Source of the DNA: Bacteroidales bacterium
GTDB taxonomy: Bacteria; Bacteroidota; Bacteroidia; Bacteroidales; Muribaculaceae
Length of the DNA stretch: 64,000 nt
Assembly: GCA_015060975.1 (NCBI GenBank)
Contig: SUXI01000002.1
Location: forward strand, 204,318 to 268,317
Direction: 5' to 3'
Shown here piece by piece: positions 8,520-18,647 of the stretch (positions within the stretch are counted from its first letter, which is position 1; the number at the start of each line of letters is the position of its first letter). The position numbers and the translations under genes were made by a program. Under the pieces are notes generated by a model. It saw only the letters and a program-made list of their open reading frames with translations, ran no database searches and was not told where the DNA came from.

Positions 8520-11243
8520 CTATTTTGAACGTCGCGATTTTATATATTTCACAATTGTGGGAACAATCATTATTAATGATGTTGATGCGAAAATCCACCC
8601 CCAATTTTCCCAAGAAAGGGGTGTTACGCTAAACATTTTGCCACCGATTGTTACAATCACATATTGTCCTATAATGATGCCTAAAACCACCAAGAAGAAC
8701 ACTTTGCTTCCTTTTAAATTGAAGAATGCAGTGTGACCGCTTTGAAATGCTTTGGCGTTAAACAAGTTCCAAATTTGGAAGAATACGAAGAATGAGAAGA
8801 ACATCGATAATTCTACAGGAGTAAAGACCCCGTCACCGCCAAATTCAAACATTGAATGGAAGAAGATGCCGGGATATTTTACCAGGTAGGTAAGTGATTC
8901 AATGTCGTTGTTGCGGAAACATTGCATTAAACCAAACAATATCACCATGAATAACAATCCGGTAGAAAGAATGCGACAAATCATTGCTTTACTCAAGATA
9001 AAATCGGATGACCGACGAGGTTTGTTTTTCATCACTTCCATGCTTGGGGGCAATGAAGCAAACGCCAATGCCGCAAATGTGTCCATAATGAGGTTCACCC
9101 ACAACATTTGCGTAACTGTCAATGGAGATTGTGTGCCGGTAAACGCACCTATCACGACAATTAAGCAAGCTACGACGTTAACCACTAATTGGAATAACAC
9201 AAAGCGTTGTATGTTTTGGTATAATGAGCGACCCCACATCACAGCCTTGGTGATGCTGGCAAATGAGTTGTCCATAATAGTGATGTCGCTGGCTTCTTTT
9301 GCCACCGATGTGCCATCGCCCATTGACAATCCCACTTGTGCGGCATTCAATGCGGGAGCATCATTTGTGCCATCGCCGGTTACCGCAACCACTTCACCGG
9401 CTTCTTGAAGGAGACGAACGAGTCGTGATTTGTCGGTGGGACGAGCCCGCGACATTATTTTTAATTTTAATGCGCGTTTTGCGGCTTCTTCCTCACTCAA
9501 TGCCGCAAAATCGGGACCAGAGATGTGGTTTTCCTCTCCATCAACCTCATCGTTCCACAATCCCACCTGACGGCCAATTTCTTTGGCGGTTCCGGGGGTA
9601 TCTCCGGTTACGATTTTCACCGCTATTCCGGCACTGATGCTATTGCGAATCGCATCGGGCACTTCAGTACGAACAGGGTCGGCAATCGCTGTTATGCCGA
9701 TGAAGATGAGATTGTTGATGTTGAGTTGATTGTCTTGTATAGGGTTTTGGCTGTCGTCGAGAATTGCGTATGCTATACCAAGTGTGCGCATTGCTTTCTG
9801 TTGATAGCCGAGGAGCTGTTCGTTGATGGTTTCGGGTTTAACATCACCTGCCACTTTCGCACAAAGGCCAAGGACAATTTCAGGAGCACCTTTCACATAA
9901 AGAACTTTTTTGCCAAGCAGCGGCGACTCAACCACTGTAGCCATAAACTTGCGTTGGGTGTGGAAAGGAAGTTGCTGCACAACTTTAGCATTTTCGCGCA
10001 ATTTGAGGTAATCAACACCATTGTCATTAAGCCAAAGGAGTAATGCACCTTCTGTGGGGTTTCCAAGGGCATTCATCTTGCCCGCCTCTTTGTCATATTC
10101 CAAAAATGCGGTAGAGTTTACCGAGATACCCTCTTTTATTGCATTACTCACTTCATCATCTCCAAGTTTTTGAGATTCACCAAGCGGGTAATATTTTGTT
10201 TGATACACTCGCATTTGATTTTGCGTGAGTGTTCCGGTTTTATCGGTACAAATTACGGTAGTAGCTCCCATTGTTTCGCAAGCGTGCATTTTGCGCACAA
10301 GGTTATTGCTTGCGAGCATGCGACGCATACTCAAAGCCAAGCTCAATGTCACACTCATGGGTAAACCTTCGGGCACTGATACCACAATCACAGTGATAGC
10401 AAGCATCAAGGTGTCGAGAAGATACTTTGTCAAGCCGAGAGATTCAGCCCCCCAATCACACATTGCCAAGCGACCGATAATAATGAGCGCTCCCACAGTA
10501 TAGCTACCCCATGAAATAACTTTGCCAAGCTTTTCGAGTTGCAGTGTCAATGGAGTTTTAACCCCGGTGTCGATTTGAGCCGCCTCATATACTTTTCCAT
10601 ATTCGGTAGCATCGCCCACCGCCACAACTTCCATTGTGCCATTTCCTTCAACCACAGTGGTGCCACGCATCACATGGTTAGTGGGGTAAGTTACATCATC
10701 TTTAAATTCCTCGGGGAGATGCGATTTCTTTATCAAAGGTTCCCCGGTAAGAGTACTCTCATTTATGCTAAGAGCTACAGAGTCGATTAATACGCCATCG
10801 GCAGGCACTTCGTCGCCGGTATTAAGAATAACCAAATCGCCCACTACGATGTCTTTGCGAGGGACTTGAGTGATTCCTCCATCACGAATAACTTTTACGG
10901 CTACATCGTCGTTGACTTGATTTAATACTTCAAACTTTTTATTGGCATTTACCTCAAGTATGAAACCGATGCCGGTGGCAAGTATTATTGCCACCAATAT
11001 GCCCACCGGTTCAAAAAACACTTCCAAACCATGTCCCGGCTGGGTAAATTCATAAACTGCAATCCCCATTGATAAAGCCAATGCCACAAGCAAAATGCGT
11101 ATCATGGGGTCTTTGAAGTTCTCAAAAAACTTTATCCATAATGATGGTTTGGGGGGCGGTGTGAGAATATTTACACCATGCTTTTTACGATTTTCGATGA
11201 CTTGTTGAGAAGTCAATCCGTTTGAGGTGTTATTAGTTGTCAT
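8520..11243 (-). CDS. Calcium-translocating P-type ATPase, PMCA type
   Basis: This 907-residue inner-membrane pump couples ATP hydrolysis to cation export, most probably Ca2+. Visible are the cation N-terminal domain, the A-domain TGEP (166-169), the membrane PEGLP motif (291-295) typical of P2-type calcium pumps, the phosphorylation site DKTGT with Asp334, the hinge TGDGTNDAP, and a C-terminal set of membrane helices. The start is the ATG at 11243 (MTTNNTSNG); a TTG three codons upstream is less likely. It lies 39 bases downstream of pyrC. A calcium substrate is inferred from the family motifs; no calmodulin-type tail is present. Confidence 0.92.
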   Translation of the reverse strand: MTTNNTSNGLTSQQVIENRKKHGVNILTPPPKPSLWIKFFENFKDPMIRILLVALALSMGIAVYEFTQPGHGLEVFFEPVGILVAIILATGIGFILEVNANKKFEVLNQVNDDVAVKVIRDGGITQVPRKDIVVGDLVILNTGDEVPADGVLIDSVALSINESTLTGEPLIKKSHLPEEFKDDVTYPTNHVMRGTTVVEGNGTMEVVAVGDATEYGKVYEAAQIDTGVKTPLTLQLEKLGKVISWGSYTVGALIIIGRLAMCDWGAESLGLTKYLLDTLMLAITVIVVSVPEGLPMSVTLSLALSMRRMLASNNLVRKMHACETMGATTVICTDKTGTLTQNQMRVYQTKYYPLGESQKLGDDEVSNAIKEGISVNSTAFLEYDKEAGKMNALGNPTEGALLLWLNDNGVDYLKLRENAKVVQQLPFHTQRKFMATVVESPLLGKKVLYVKGAPEIVLGLCAKVAGDVKPETINEQLLGYQQKAMRTLGIAYAILDDSQNPIQDNQLNINNLIFIGITAIADPVRTEVPDAIRNSISAGIAVKIVTGDTPGTAKEIGRQVGLWNDEVDGEENHISGPDFAALSEEEAAKRALKLKIMSRARPTDKSRLVRLLQEAGEVVAVTGDGTNDAPALNAAQVGLSMGDGTSVAKEASDITIMDNSFASITKAVMWGRSLYQNIQRFVLFQLVVNVVACLIVVIGAFTGTQSPLTVTQMLWVNLIMDTFAALAFASLPPSMEVMKNKPRRSSDFILSKAMICRILSTGLLFMVILFGLMQCFRNNDIESLTYLVKYPGIFFHSMFEFGGDGVFTPVELSMFFSFFVFFQIWNLFNAKAFQSGHTAFFNLKGSKVFFLVVLGIIIGQYVIVTIGGKMFSVTPLSWENWGWIFASTSLIMIVPTIVKYIKSRRSK

Positions 11244-11282
11244 ATATAGCAATAATTATAATCGGGAATTTATAGAAGTTCC

Positions 11283-12629
11283 CTATATTTTAAATTTCAG
11301 AGCCATGCCTCGACATGCTTCATTGATTATACCATTGTAAAAAACCCGTTGTCCGTTTATGTATGTTGATATGACTTTATTATTTAAAGTCTCTCCCGCA
11401 AGAGGAGTCCATCGGCAACGGCTTAATACTATATCATCGCTGATTTTATATGGTGTATTAGGTTTTACAATTACCAAGTCGGCATAATATCCTTTGCGAA
11501 TGAATCCACGGTCGGCGATTTTAAATAAGCGAGCGGGACGATGCGCCATCACATCAACAACCTTTTCTATAGAAAACACACCCTTATCGGCAAGTTGCAA
11601 CATCATGGGCAGAGAAAACTGAATGAGCGGACCTCCTGATGCAGCTTTAAGAGCCCCTCCCTCTTTTTCTTCCAATAGATGTGGCGCATGGTCGGTTGCA
11701 ACGATATCAATTAAACCTTTGTTCAATCCACGTCGCAATGCATCTCGGTCATCAGCTGTTTTTATTGCGGGATTCCACTTTATGCGAGACCCTAAAGTTT
11801 TATAGTCTTCATCGGTCCACCATAAATGATGCGCACATACTTCAGCGGTAATTTGTTTTTGTTCAAGAATCTCTTTTGAAAGTAATTTCAATTCTTTTGC
11901 GGTTGAGATGTGAAGGATATGCAATCTCGCTCCATGTCGCCGCGCGAGTTCAATAGCATTGGCAGTTGATTTGTAGCAGGCTTCGGTCGAACGTATGTTT
12001 GGATGCTCCTCAACCGGCACATTTTCACCATATTTTTCAATCATCGCTTCACGATTGCGACGAATGACACCTTCATCTTCAGAATGAATCGCAATAAGAG
12101 CCGGCACTTCACTGAATATGCGATTTAACGCTTCTTTATTATCGACAAGCATATTGCCGGTCGATGCCCCTAAAAACAATTTTACACCGGGAACCTTCGA
12201 ATAATCACATTTGAGAAGGGTGTCGAGGTTATCATTTGTAGCTCCAATATAGAAAGAATAGTTTGCGACAGACACTTCCGATGCTCGTTGGAACTTGCAT
12301 TCCAATGCTTCGAGTGTTGTTGTTTGCGGAATGGTATTTGGCATATCCATAAACGATGTAATACCTCCGGCAACCGCAGCTCTGCTTTCTGTGGCAATAT
12401 CGGCTTTATGCGTGAGTCCCGGGTCACGAAAATGCACTTGGTCATCAATGCAACCGGGCAACAAATATGCACCCTCAGCGTTGTGTATCTCTATATTACC
12501 ATTCAGTAATCGGGCAGGCGCCTCCCCAAAGCCCACTTCATCGATGCGCTCGTTCTCAATAACAACATATCCAAGTGAGGATTTCCCTTCGTTGATAATG
12601 TTGGCATTGGTTATTATTGTTTTGCTCAT
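11283..12629 (-). CDS. pyrC: Dihydroorotase
   Basis: This 448-residue amidohydrolase cyclises carbamoyl-aspartate to dihydroorotate in de novo pyrimidine synthesis. Visible are the N-terminal beta-sandwich, the metal-site segment CIDDQVHFRDPG (60-71), KLFLGASTGNM, the histidines of HILHIS and VCAHH, and DHAPHLLEEKEGG. The usual first His of the HxH pair is a Gln (Gln64). From memory the Porphyromonas gingivalis enzyme has the same Gln, so this looks like a family trait rather than damage. It starts 12 bases after the glycosyltransferase stop and is clearly in the same transcript. Confidence 0.93.
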   Translation of the reverse strand: MSKTIITNANIINEGKSSLGYVVIENERIDEVGFGEAPARLLNGNIEIHNAEGAYLLPGCIDDQVHFRDPGLTHKADIATESRAAVAGGITSFMDMPNTIPQTTTLEALECKFQRASEVSVANYSFYIGATNDNLDTLLKCDYSKVPGVKLFLGASTGNMLVDNKEALNRIFSEVPALIAIHSEDEGVIRRNREAMIEKYGENVPVEEHPNIRSTEACYKSTANAIELARRHGARLHILHISTAKELKLLSKEILEQKQITAEVCAHHLWWTDEDYKTLGSRIKWNPAIKTADDRDALRRGLNKGLIDIVATDHAPHLLEEKEGGALKAASGGPLIQFSLPMMLQLADKGVFSIEKVVDVMAHRPARLFKIADRGFIRKGYYADLVIVKPNTPYKISDDIVLSRCRWTPLAGETLNNKVISTYINGQRVFYNGIINEACRGMALKFKI

Positions 12630-12641
12630 TATTGTCTGTCG

Positions 12642-13418
12642 CTATTTTTTGCTATAATCGGGATATTTTTTAAACCAACTGCTCATTTTGAGTTTAATGA
12701 CTCCGAATACAGCTTCGCCAAATATTCCCGAGCTCATTTTACTCTCACCCAAAACCCTATTCACGAAAACAATAGGCACTTCGGTTATTTTAAATCCATA
12801 TTTATAGGCGGTAAACTTCATTTCGATTTGGAACGCATATCCCTTGAAACGTATATTATCGAGAGGTAATGCCTCTAACACACGACGGGTATAGCACACA
12901 AAACCTGCTGTTGTGTCGTGAATTTTCATTCCAGTAATGAATCTCACATACTTTGACGCATAATATGACATTAACACACGCCCCATTGGCCAGTTTACAA
13001 CATTCACACCTGTTATATAACGGGAGCCAATCGACATATCAGCGCCATTATTAGCACAAGCATCATAAAGTTTCAATAAGTCTTTAGGATCGTGAGAGAA
13101 ATCGGCGTCCATTTCAAAAATATAGTCATACTTATTCTCAACAGACCATTTAAATCCTGTTATATAAGCCGAACCAAGACCGAGTTTACCTTCACGTTGA
13201 ATCAGATGCACTCTCCCGGGAAATTCTTTTTGTTTTGCTTTTACAATATTTGCTGTTCCGTCGGGCGAATTATCGTCAATAACAAGAATATCAAATTCAT
13301 GCGGAAGCGCTATCACTGCATCGATTATGCCAGCTGCGTTTTCTTTTTCATTATACATTGGAATGATTACAATGCAGTCACTGTGGTTGTTGTCATGTGT
13401 TGATGTCATCGTTTGCAT
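12642..13418 (-). CDS. Polyprenol-phosphate mannosyltransferase-like GT2 enzyme
   Basis: This 258-residue family 2 glycosyltransferase resembles dolichol/polyprenol monophosphomannose synthases, which transfer mannose from GDP-mannose to a lipid phosphate. Visible are VIIPMYNEKEN, VIDDNSPDGT, the DxD-type metal site in FEMDADFSHDP, SIGSRYITG and the C-terminal GYAFQIEM region with FVNRVLGESKMS. It ends in a soluble lysine-rich tail, so it is the short form without a GtrA-type membrane domain. Two in-frame ATGs (13418 and 13409) are possible starts. It is the first gene of the run ending with cdd; its link to the pyrimidine genes looks positional only. Confidence 0.88.
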   Translation of the reverse strand: MQTMTSTHDNNHSDCIVIIPMYNEKENAAGIIDAVIALPHEFDILVIDDNSPDGTANIVKAKQKEFPGRVHLIQREGKLGLGSAYITGFKWSVENKYDYIFEMDADFSHDPKDLLKLYDACANNGADMSIGSRYITGVNVVNWPMGRVLMSYYASKYVRFITGMKIHDTTAGFVCYTRRVLEALPLDNIRFKGYAFQIEMKFTAYKYGFKITEVPIVFVNRVLGESKMSSGIFGEAVFGVIKLKMSSWFKKYPDYSKK

Positions 13419-13457
13419 TTTGACAGGGTACTACTTCACCTTTTAATATTTTAAACA

Positions 13458-13465
13458 CAAAGTTA
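13458..13465 (-). promoter_or_regulatory. -7 promoter box for the glycosyltransferase-pyrC-ATPase-cdd run
   Basis: On the minus strand it reads TAACTTTG, a full match to TAnnTTTG, 40 bases upstream of the glycosyltransferase ATG. No convincing -33 element is seen at 19-21 bases. Confidence 0.5.
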
Positions 13466-13594
13466 ATATTTATAGTTTGATAAATCATAATTGCAATTGC
13501 ATAATTTGCAATTATTAATTAAAATATAATTAGAATTAGTTTCTAATGTGTAAAATATTTGTGCTATTTATTTATAATTATGAATAATAATATT

Positions 13595-13602
13595 TACCTT
13601 TG
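13595..13602 (+). promoter_or_regulatory. -7 promoter box for the NAGPA gene cluster
   Basis: TACCTTTG matches TAnnTTTG and lies 34 bases before the ATG at 13637. It is part of the divergent intergenic region shared with the minus-strand glycosyltransferase promoter. Confidence 0.6.
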
Positions 13603-13636
13603 CAACAATAGTATATTAATCTTAAAGTCTTTATAT

Positions 13637-16123
13637 ATGAAAAAAATGTTACTCTCGGTTGTTGCGCTTGCTTCGTTAAGTTCAACAAACATAAATGCCG
13701 CATCTTTCAATGACACTCTTAACATTCGTGGTGTGAAATATGCTCTCGACACGGTTTTTCATGCCAAAGTGGGACCCGGCACCACTCAAACCCAATTGCA
13801 ATTAAACGGCCCCACATCGAGTTTGCAGGTTTTTTATCTCACAATCGACAAAACCACACCCGGAGTTTCAATGCGGGCAGTATGCGCTACCGATAAAGTA
13901 GGCGGGACAGCCACTCCATCATCAATGGCCAAGGGCAAAAGCAAAGAGGGATTATGCTACTTTGCCGGCACAAACGGAGACTTCTACTCTACAAGCGGGA
14001 ATGCCACTAACGGGTCTTCATTTGTAGGTCGCCCTACCACTTCTTGTACCGTTGACCGAGAAGTATATAAAACCTCCAACTCAAACTATCAATTCACAAT
14101 CGACACCGAAGGCATTGCACATGTAGGTCGTTTGAATTACTACACCGGCACTGCTACTATCGGTGAAAAAGTAACTCTATTCAAAGGGGTTAACGTAATG
14201 TCGCCCAACAATGGCATAACCATCTATACCCCACGATATTTCGGCACCACCAATAACACCGACAGATCCGGAGCATGCGCCGAAGTTACCGCCAAGCTTG
14301 TTGAAGGCGATAATTTCTATGCAGGAGGCAAATATCGCATGGAAATCACTTCAACTGCGACATCTGACGGAGATAGAGCTATTCCATCTGACGGCTTCGT
14401 TATCCATGGCAACGGCACAAGCACAAGTGGCTGCAACACCGGCGCACTTGACTTTGTTAACTCATTACAAGTGGGAGACATAGTGGAATTTGACCAAATC
14501 ATTCTACTTGGCGACAAACGCATCTATCCAGCCCAAATAGTTTCGGGTAACCCCAAAAACGTAGGTGGAGGTGAAACCCTCAACACAGAAGGTGAACGTG
14601 GTGACGCATCGGCTCTTCACCCTCGCACATCACTTGGCGTGAGCCAAACCGGTGATAGCATCATCATGATGGTTATCGATGGCCGCACAGGGGCATCGGC
14701 AGGAGTTCGCACCTCAATGCTTGCCGACGTGATGAGATATGCCGGAGCATGGGAAGCTTTAAATGTTGATGGCGGAGGTTCTTCAACACTCTACACTCAA
14801 GCCCTTGGCGTGCGCAATAATCCAAGTGACGGCAAAGAACGCGCTGTGGGTAATGCCATTTTTGCAGTGCTTGAAGCCCCCGAGGACAATGAAATTGCCG
14901 AGATTAAATTCAAAGATTGGGCAAAAGTAATGCCTAAACAAGGCATTTACACCCCTGTGATATATGGATATAATCAATATGGTAAACTAATTGACACCCA
15001 TGTCACCGATTTTGCATTGAGTTGCGACGCCCAATTAGGCGAGATATTAAATGACACAACCGTTTATGTTAATGGAGAAGGGACACATGCATTAACCGTA
15101 CATTATAATGGTGTAACCGATGTGATTCCGGTAACAGTTGAGCCATTGAAAGAATTGGGATTAAAATATGACTCGGTTTTACTTGACAATCGCCGCGAAT
15201 GGGCTATTGATGTTCAAGCGATAGCCGATGGCGAATATATGCCATTGAATCCAAGTGCCATTTCATGGACTTCAGCCGATGAAAGCGTGGCAACTGTTGA
15301 TGATTTAGGTATTGTGAGAGGAATGCAAGATGGCGTCACACAAATTATCGGAAGTTTTGGCGATTCGCTTTATACCATTAATTTGACAGTGCAATGCCCC
15401 GAAAAGAGAATCATGCCTATAGAGAAGGCATTTGAGGAATCAACATGGAAAATCACTAAAAGCGGCATTAAAAATTTCGCTTCAACACCATTGGAATCGG
15501 GATTTGGCATGGATTTCACAATTTCATCGGCACGCAGCGCAAAAATAACACTTTCTAAAGACATCAAAATGTGGAGTTTGCCCGATACTATTCAACTTCG
15601 CATCAACCCCGGAGATTTGGATATAACAAGTGTTTCAGTCCAAGTATTACCCAATAATGGTCGTGCCGAGAAAGTGACATTCGACACTTTTGACAAGAAT
15701 GTTGAAAATGTAATTAAATTACCTATTTCAGACATTATTAATGTTAATGATATTGGAGTATATCCAATCTTATTTAAAAATATGATTATAACACCTAAGG
15801 GAACAGTAAATCAAGTTTGCCATATTGACGTAACCGGTTTTGAGGCAATATATGGTTCTGAATTATCGGGTGTGGAAAATATCGGTTGGAATGAATCGGT
15901 TACAAATGAGATAATCGTAACACCAAATCCGGTGTCACAAGGCGAAACAATTTCTATCAACGCATCAGAAAATGCGACATGGGAAATATATACAATCGCA
16001 GGTTCATTGGTAGCCAAAGGTATTGGAAATCAAATCCATACTGATTCACTCGTTAGTGGCACATACATAATAAAAGCAACTGACAATAACACAACTGCCA
16101 CCGCTCAACTAATCATTAAATAA
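13637..16123 (+). CDS. Secreted phosphodiester glycosidase (NAGPA domain) with T9SS sorting tail, paralog 1
   Basis: This 828-residue protein has a signal peptide (first 21 residues). The NAGPA/DUF2233-type catalytic domain covers about 40-410, with the DGRTGASAG loop near 347 and the NVDGGGSSTLYT signature near 376-387. It is followed by a beta domain, a bacterial Ig-like (Big_2) segment around 505-590 (SADESVATVDDLGIVRG), a beta-sandwich around 598-738, and a T9SS type A tail from about 759 (TPNPVSQGETI...LIIK). NAGPA enzymes hydrolyse sugar-1-phosphodiester links; the bacterial substrates are mostly unknown. The ATG at 13637 begins the signal peptide; 26 open codons upstream are ignored. 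First of three tandem paralogs. Confidence 0.88.
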   Translation: MKKMLLSVVALASLSSTNINAASFNDTLNIRGVKYALDTVFHAKVGPGTTQTQLQLNGPTSSLQVFYLTIDKTTPGVSMRAVCATDKVGGTATPSSMAKGKSKEGLCYFAGTNGDFYSTSGNATNGSSFVGRPTTSCTVDREVYKTSNSNYQFTIDTEGIAHVGRLNYYTGTATIGEKVTLFKGVNVMSPNNGITIYTPRYFGTTNNTDRSGACAEVTAKLVEGDNFYAGGKYRMEITSTATSDGDRAIPSDGFVIHGNGTSTSGCNTGALDFVNSLQVGDIVEFDQIILLGDKRIYPAQIVSGNPKNVGGGETLNTEGERGDASALHPRTSLGVSQTGDSIIMMVIDGRTGASAGVRTSMLADVMRYAGAWEALNVDGGGSSTLYTQALGVRNNPSDGKERAVGNAIFAVLEAPEDNEIAEIKFKDWAKVMPKQGIYTPVIYGYNQYGKLIDTHVTDFALSCDAQLGEILNDTTVYVNGEGTHALTVHYNGVTDVIPVTVEPLKELGLKYDSVLLDNRREWAIDVQAIADGEYMPLNPSAISWTSADESVATVDDLGIVRGMQDGVTQIIGSFGDSLYTINLTVQCPEKRIMPIEKAFEESTWKITKSGIKNFASTPLESGFGMDFTISSARSAKITLSKDIKMWSLPDTIQLRINPGDLDITSVSVQVLPNNGRAEKVTFDTFDKNVENVIKLPISDIINVNDIGVYPILFKNMIITPKGTVNQVCHIDVTGFEAIYGSELSGVENIGWNESVTNEIIVTPNPVSQGETISINASENATWEIYTIAGSLVAKGIGNQIHTDSLVSGTYIIKATDNNTTATAQLIIK

Positions 16124-16137
16124 ATATTTTCATAACA

Positions 16138-16168
16138 TTGCCATAGGCGCTTCACTTGCCTATGGCAA
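16138..16168 (+). terminator. Hairpin between NAGPA paralogs 1 and 2
   Basis: A perfect 11-base-pair stem (16138-16148 with 16158-16168) encloses a 9-base loop and is followed by an AT-rich, only partly T-rich tract. It may be a leaky terminator or an mRNA processing or stability hairpin, since paralog 2 starts only 15 bases later and has no promoter of its own that I can see. Confidence 0.6.
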
Positions 16169-16183
16169 TTAATTTTAATTAAC

Positions 16184-18637
16184 ATGCGATTAATCATTTC
16201 TTTAGCAACAATATTGCTATTCACTCCATTCTATATTGACGCTAACCGCATAGAATCATTGCAAGGTGTAGAATACACTGTTGACACCCTGAAACACTAC
16301 AAAGCGGGACCCGGCACTATTCACACAGCTTTGAATATGAAATCAGGGGCAAAAAACCTCAACATATTCATTTTGGAAATGGAGATGAAAGGGCATGACA
16401 ATGTTGAATATCGCATGGAAATAGGTAATGACACAACTCTCACTACCGAACAAATCTCTAAGATAGCACAACGCAAGACAAATGATTCAACCCATTATTT
16501 CGCAGCAGTAAATGCCGATTTCTACATCACTACCTCGTATGTGCCTCAATATGCCGGACAACCTCACATGGACTGCATCATGAATGGTGAAATTGCCGGA
16601 ACAGGCTACCTCGCAGCGGCCGACTATGGGCATTTTTTCATGGACTACAACAAAAACATGTGGTGTGACAATCCCACTCAATCATTCACCCTCAACCTCC
16701 CCGACGGTTCAATTGTGAATTTACCTCGCATCAACCAAGATATTTACGACAACGAAATAGTGTTGTTCAACTCTAAATATGGCAGTCAAACCCGTGTGAG
16801 CGGTTGCACCGACGTGAGAGTGCGCCTTGCCGATGGCGAAACGTGGGGAATAAACCGTACAACCAAACTCATCGTAACGGCAGGACCCTCTACCACCGGC
16901 GCAACCCCTATCACTCAAAACGAAGTGGTTATTAGCGCAAAAGGTGACGAACAAGCCACAAAATTGGCCACATTAAAAGTGGGCGACGAGCTAACACTCA
17001 ACTGCAACATCACACTTCAAGACTATAACATCACTCCCGACATAAAAGAATGTAGCGGTGGTGACGTTGTAATATTAAAACGCGGAGAAGTTATTTATGA
17101 GGCAATTCGTTTTATCAATGGACGTGATAGCAACAACCCTCGAACAATGTTTGGATATAATAAAGACAGAAGTAAAATGGTGTGGTGCGTCGTTGATGGT
17201 CGCGGAGCCTCAACCGGTTGCACATATCCCGAAGGTGCCGACGTGATGAAAATGCTCGGGTGTTATGACGCTGTCAACGTTGATGGCGGAGGCTCTTCCG
17301 GTATGTATATCGAAGCATTTGGCATTGTAAACCACCCAAGCGACGGGAAAGAACGTGCCGTATCAAACGGACTTTTCGCCGTGTTAAATGCTCCCGAGGA
17401 CAATACCATAGCAGAAATTCGCTTTGCCGACTGGAATGTAAAGATGCCTAAATATGGCAACTACACTCCTGTTATTTATGGTTATAACAAATATGGACTA
17501 CTAATCGATAATAATGTCAAAGATTACACATTGACGTGTGAATCTGAATTAGGTGAAATTATCAATAACAATTCCACTCTATTTGCCAAAGGCGATGGTT
17601 CTCATTTACTTACAGCAACCTTTGGCAACATCTCCGCTTCGGTTCCCGTCTCTATTGAAGATGGGATTCCCTCCTTCCGTCTCGACAGCGTGGTTGTTAA
17701 TTCATTCTATGATTATAAGATGGAAGTGGTCGCCTCTGTCGCCGACAAACAAATGCCTCTCGATAATATAGCCCTCACATGGAGCGTTGCCGACAATTCT
17801 ATTGCCTCAATCGACGAAAACGGTGTGATTCATGGCATAAAAAACGGCATTACACATGTTTATGGCTCTATCAACGATATTGCCGACACAATTCTTGTAA
17901 AAGTGGAAATCCCCAACACTCGATATCATAACGCTGAGTCAAACATAGACATCTCCACTTGGAAACTATCAAAAAGCGGGGTAAAAAATCAATCAATTTC
18001 CGCATTAGGGACTAATGGATTAGCTATTGACTACACTATCAGTTCAACACGAAACGCATATGTGAAAATTGCTAAAGAATTAACCATTTGGAGTCGCCCT
18101 GACTCTATTGAAATTCAACTCAACCCCGGTGAAACGACCATCAAGCAAATAACCATTCAAGTTGCTCCAAGTCAAGGAGCTAAAGCGATAAACCACACAA
18201 TCAATACATCTCTTATTGCCAACACGGTCAATCGCATTGCAATTCCGGTTAGCGACATTGCCGACATTAACGATGCCGGGATATACCCTCTCACCATAAA
18301 TGCCATATCGTTTTACTTAGGTGATGCTGTTAATACCGCAGGGCACATCGAAATTCCTCACATCTATGGTGTTCACTCGGCTATCTCCTCCGATGCAGGA
18401 GTTGAAAATATTATTATAACAGATGGTTCAAATAAACTTATCGTCTATCCCAATCCTGTTTCTCAAGGTGAAACAATAACACTAAACATATCGGAAGATA
18501 TACCCTATAATGTATTTAGCATTTCGGGAGCCATAATAACTTCAGGTATTGGAGCACATATAAATACCCACAATCTCGCTCCCGGCATATATTTCATATC
18601 ATGTGAGAACTCAATAGCAAAAATAATTATTAAATAA
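16184..18637 (+). CDS. Secreted phosphodiester glycosidase (NAGPA domain) with T9SS sorting tail, paralog 2
   Basis: This 817-residue protein has the same architecture as its neighbours: signal peptide, NAGPA domain with DGRGASTGC and NVDGGGSSGMY (near residue 366), a beta domain, a Big_2-like segment (WSVADNSIASIDENGV), a beta-sandwich starting at TWKLSKSGVKN, and a T9SS tail from about 752 (VYPNPVSQGETITLN). Its N-terminal catalytic half is the most divergent of the three, with AGPGTIHTALNM where the others have VGPGTTQT. Its C-terminal half is very close to that of paralog 3. It ends 10 bases before paralog 3, so these two are co-transcribed. Specificity may differ from paralogs 1 and 3 (inference). 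Confidence 0.87.
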   Translation: MRLIISLATILLFTPFYIDANRIESLQGVEYTVDTLKHYKAGPGTIHTALNMKSGAKNLNIFILEMEMKGHDNVEYRMEIGNDTTLTTEQISKIAQRKTNDSTHYFAAVNADFYITTSYVPQYAGQPHMDCIMNGEIAGTGYLAAADYGHFFMDYNKNMWCDNPTQSFTLNLPDGSIVNLPRINQDIYDNEIVLFNSKYGSQTRVSGCTDVRVRLADGETWGINRTTKLIVTAGPSTTGATPITQNEVVISAKGDEQATKLATLKVGDELTLNCNITLQDYNITPDIKECSGGDVVILKRGEVIYEAIRFINGRDSNNPRTMFGYNKDRSKMVWCVVDGRGASTGCTYPEGADVMKMLGCYDAVNVDGGGSSGMYIEAFGIVNHPSDGKERAVSNGLFAVLNAPEDNTIAEIRFADWNVKMPKYGNYTPVIYGYNKYGLLIDNNVKDYTLTCESELGEIINNNSTLFAKGDGSHLLTATFGNISASVPVSIEDGIPSFRLDSVVVNSFYDYKMEVVASVADKQMPLDNIALTWSVADNSIASIDENGVIHGIKNGITHVYGSINDIADTILVKVEIPNTRYHNAESNIDISTWKLSKSGVKNQSISALGTNGLAIDYTISSTRNAYVKIAKELTIWSRPDSIEIQLNPGETTIKQITIQVAPSQGAKAINHTINTSLIANTVNRIAIPVSDIADINDAGIYPLTINAISFYLGDAVNTAGHIEIPHIYGVHSAISSDAGVENIIITDGSNKLIVYPNPVSQGETITLNISEDIPYNVFSISGAIITSGIGAHINTHNLAPGIYFISCENSIAKIIIK

Positions 18638-18647
18638 CATAACTTTT

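Noticed and set aside
11283..12629. Dihydroorotase with Gln in place of the first metal His
   Set aside because: I recall the same CIDDQVHFR sequence in the Porphyromonas enzyme, so it is a lineage feature rather than an inactivated enzyme.
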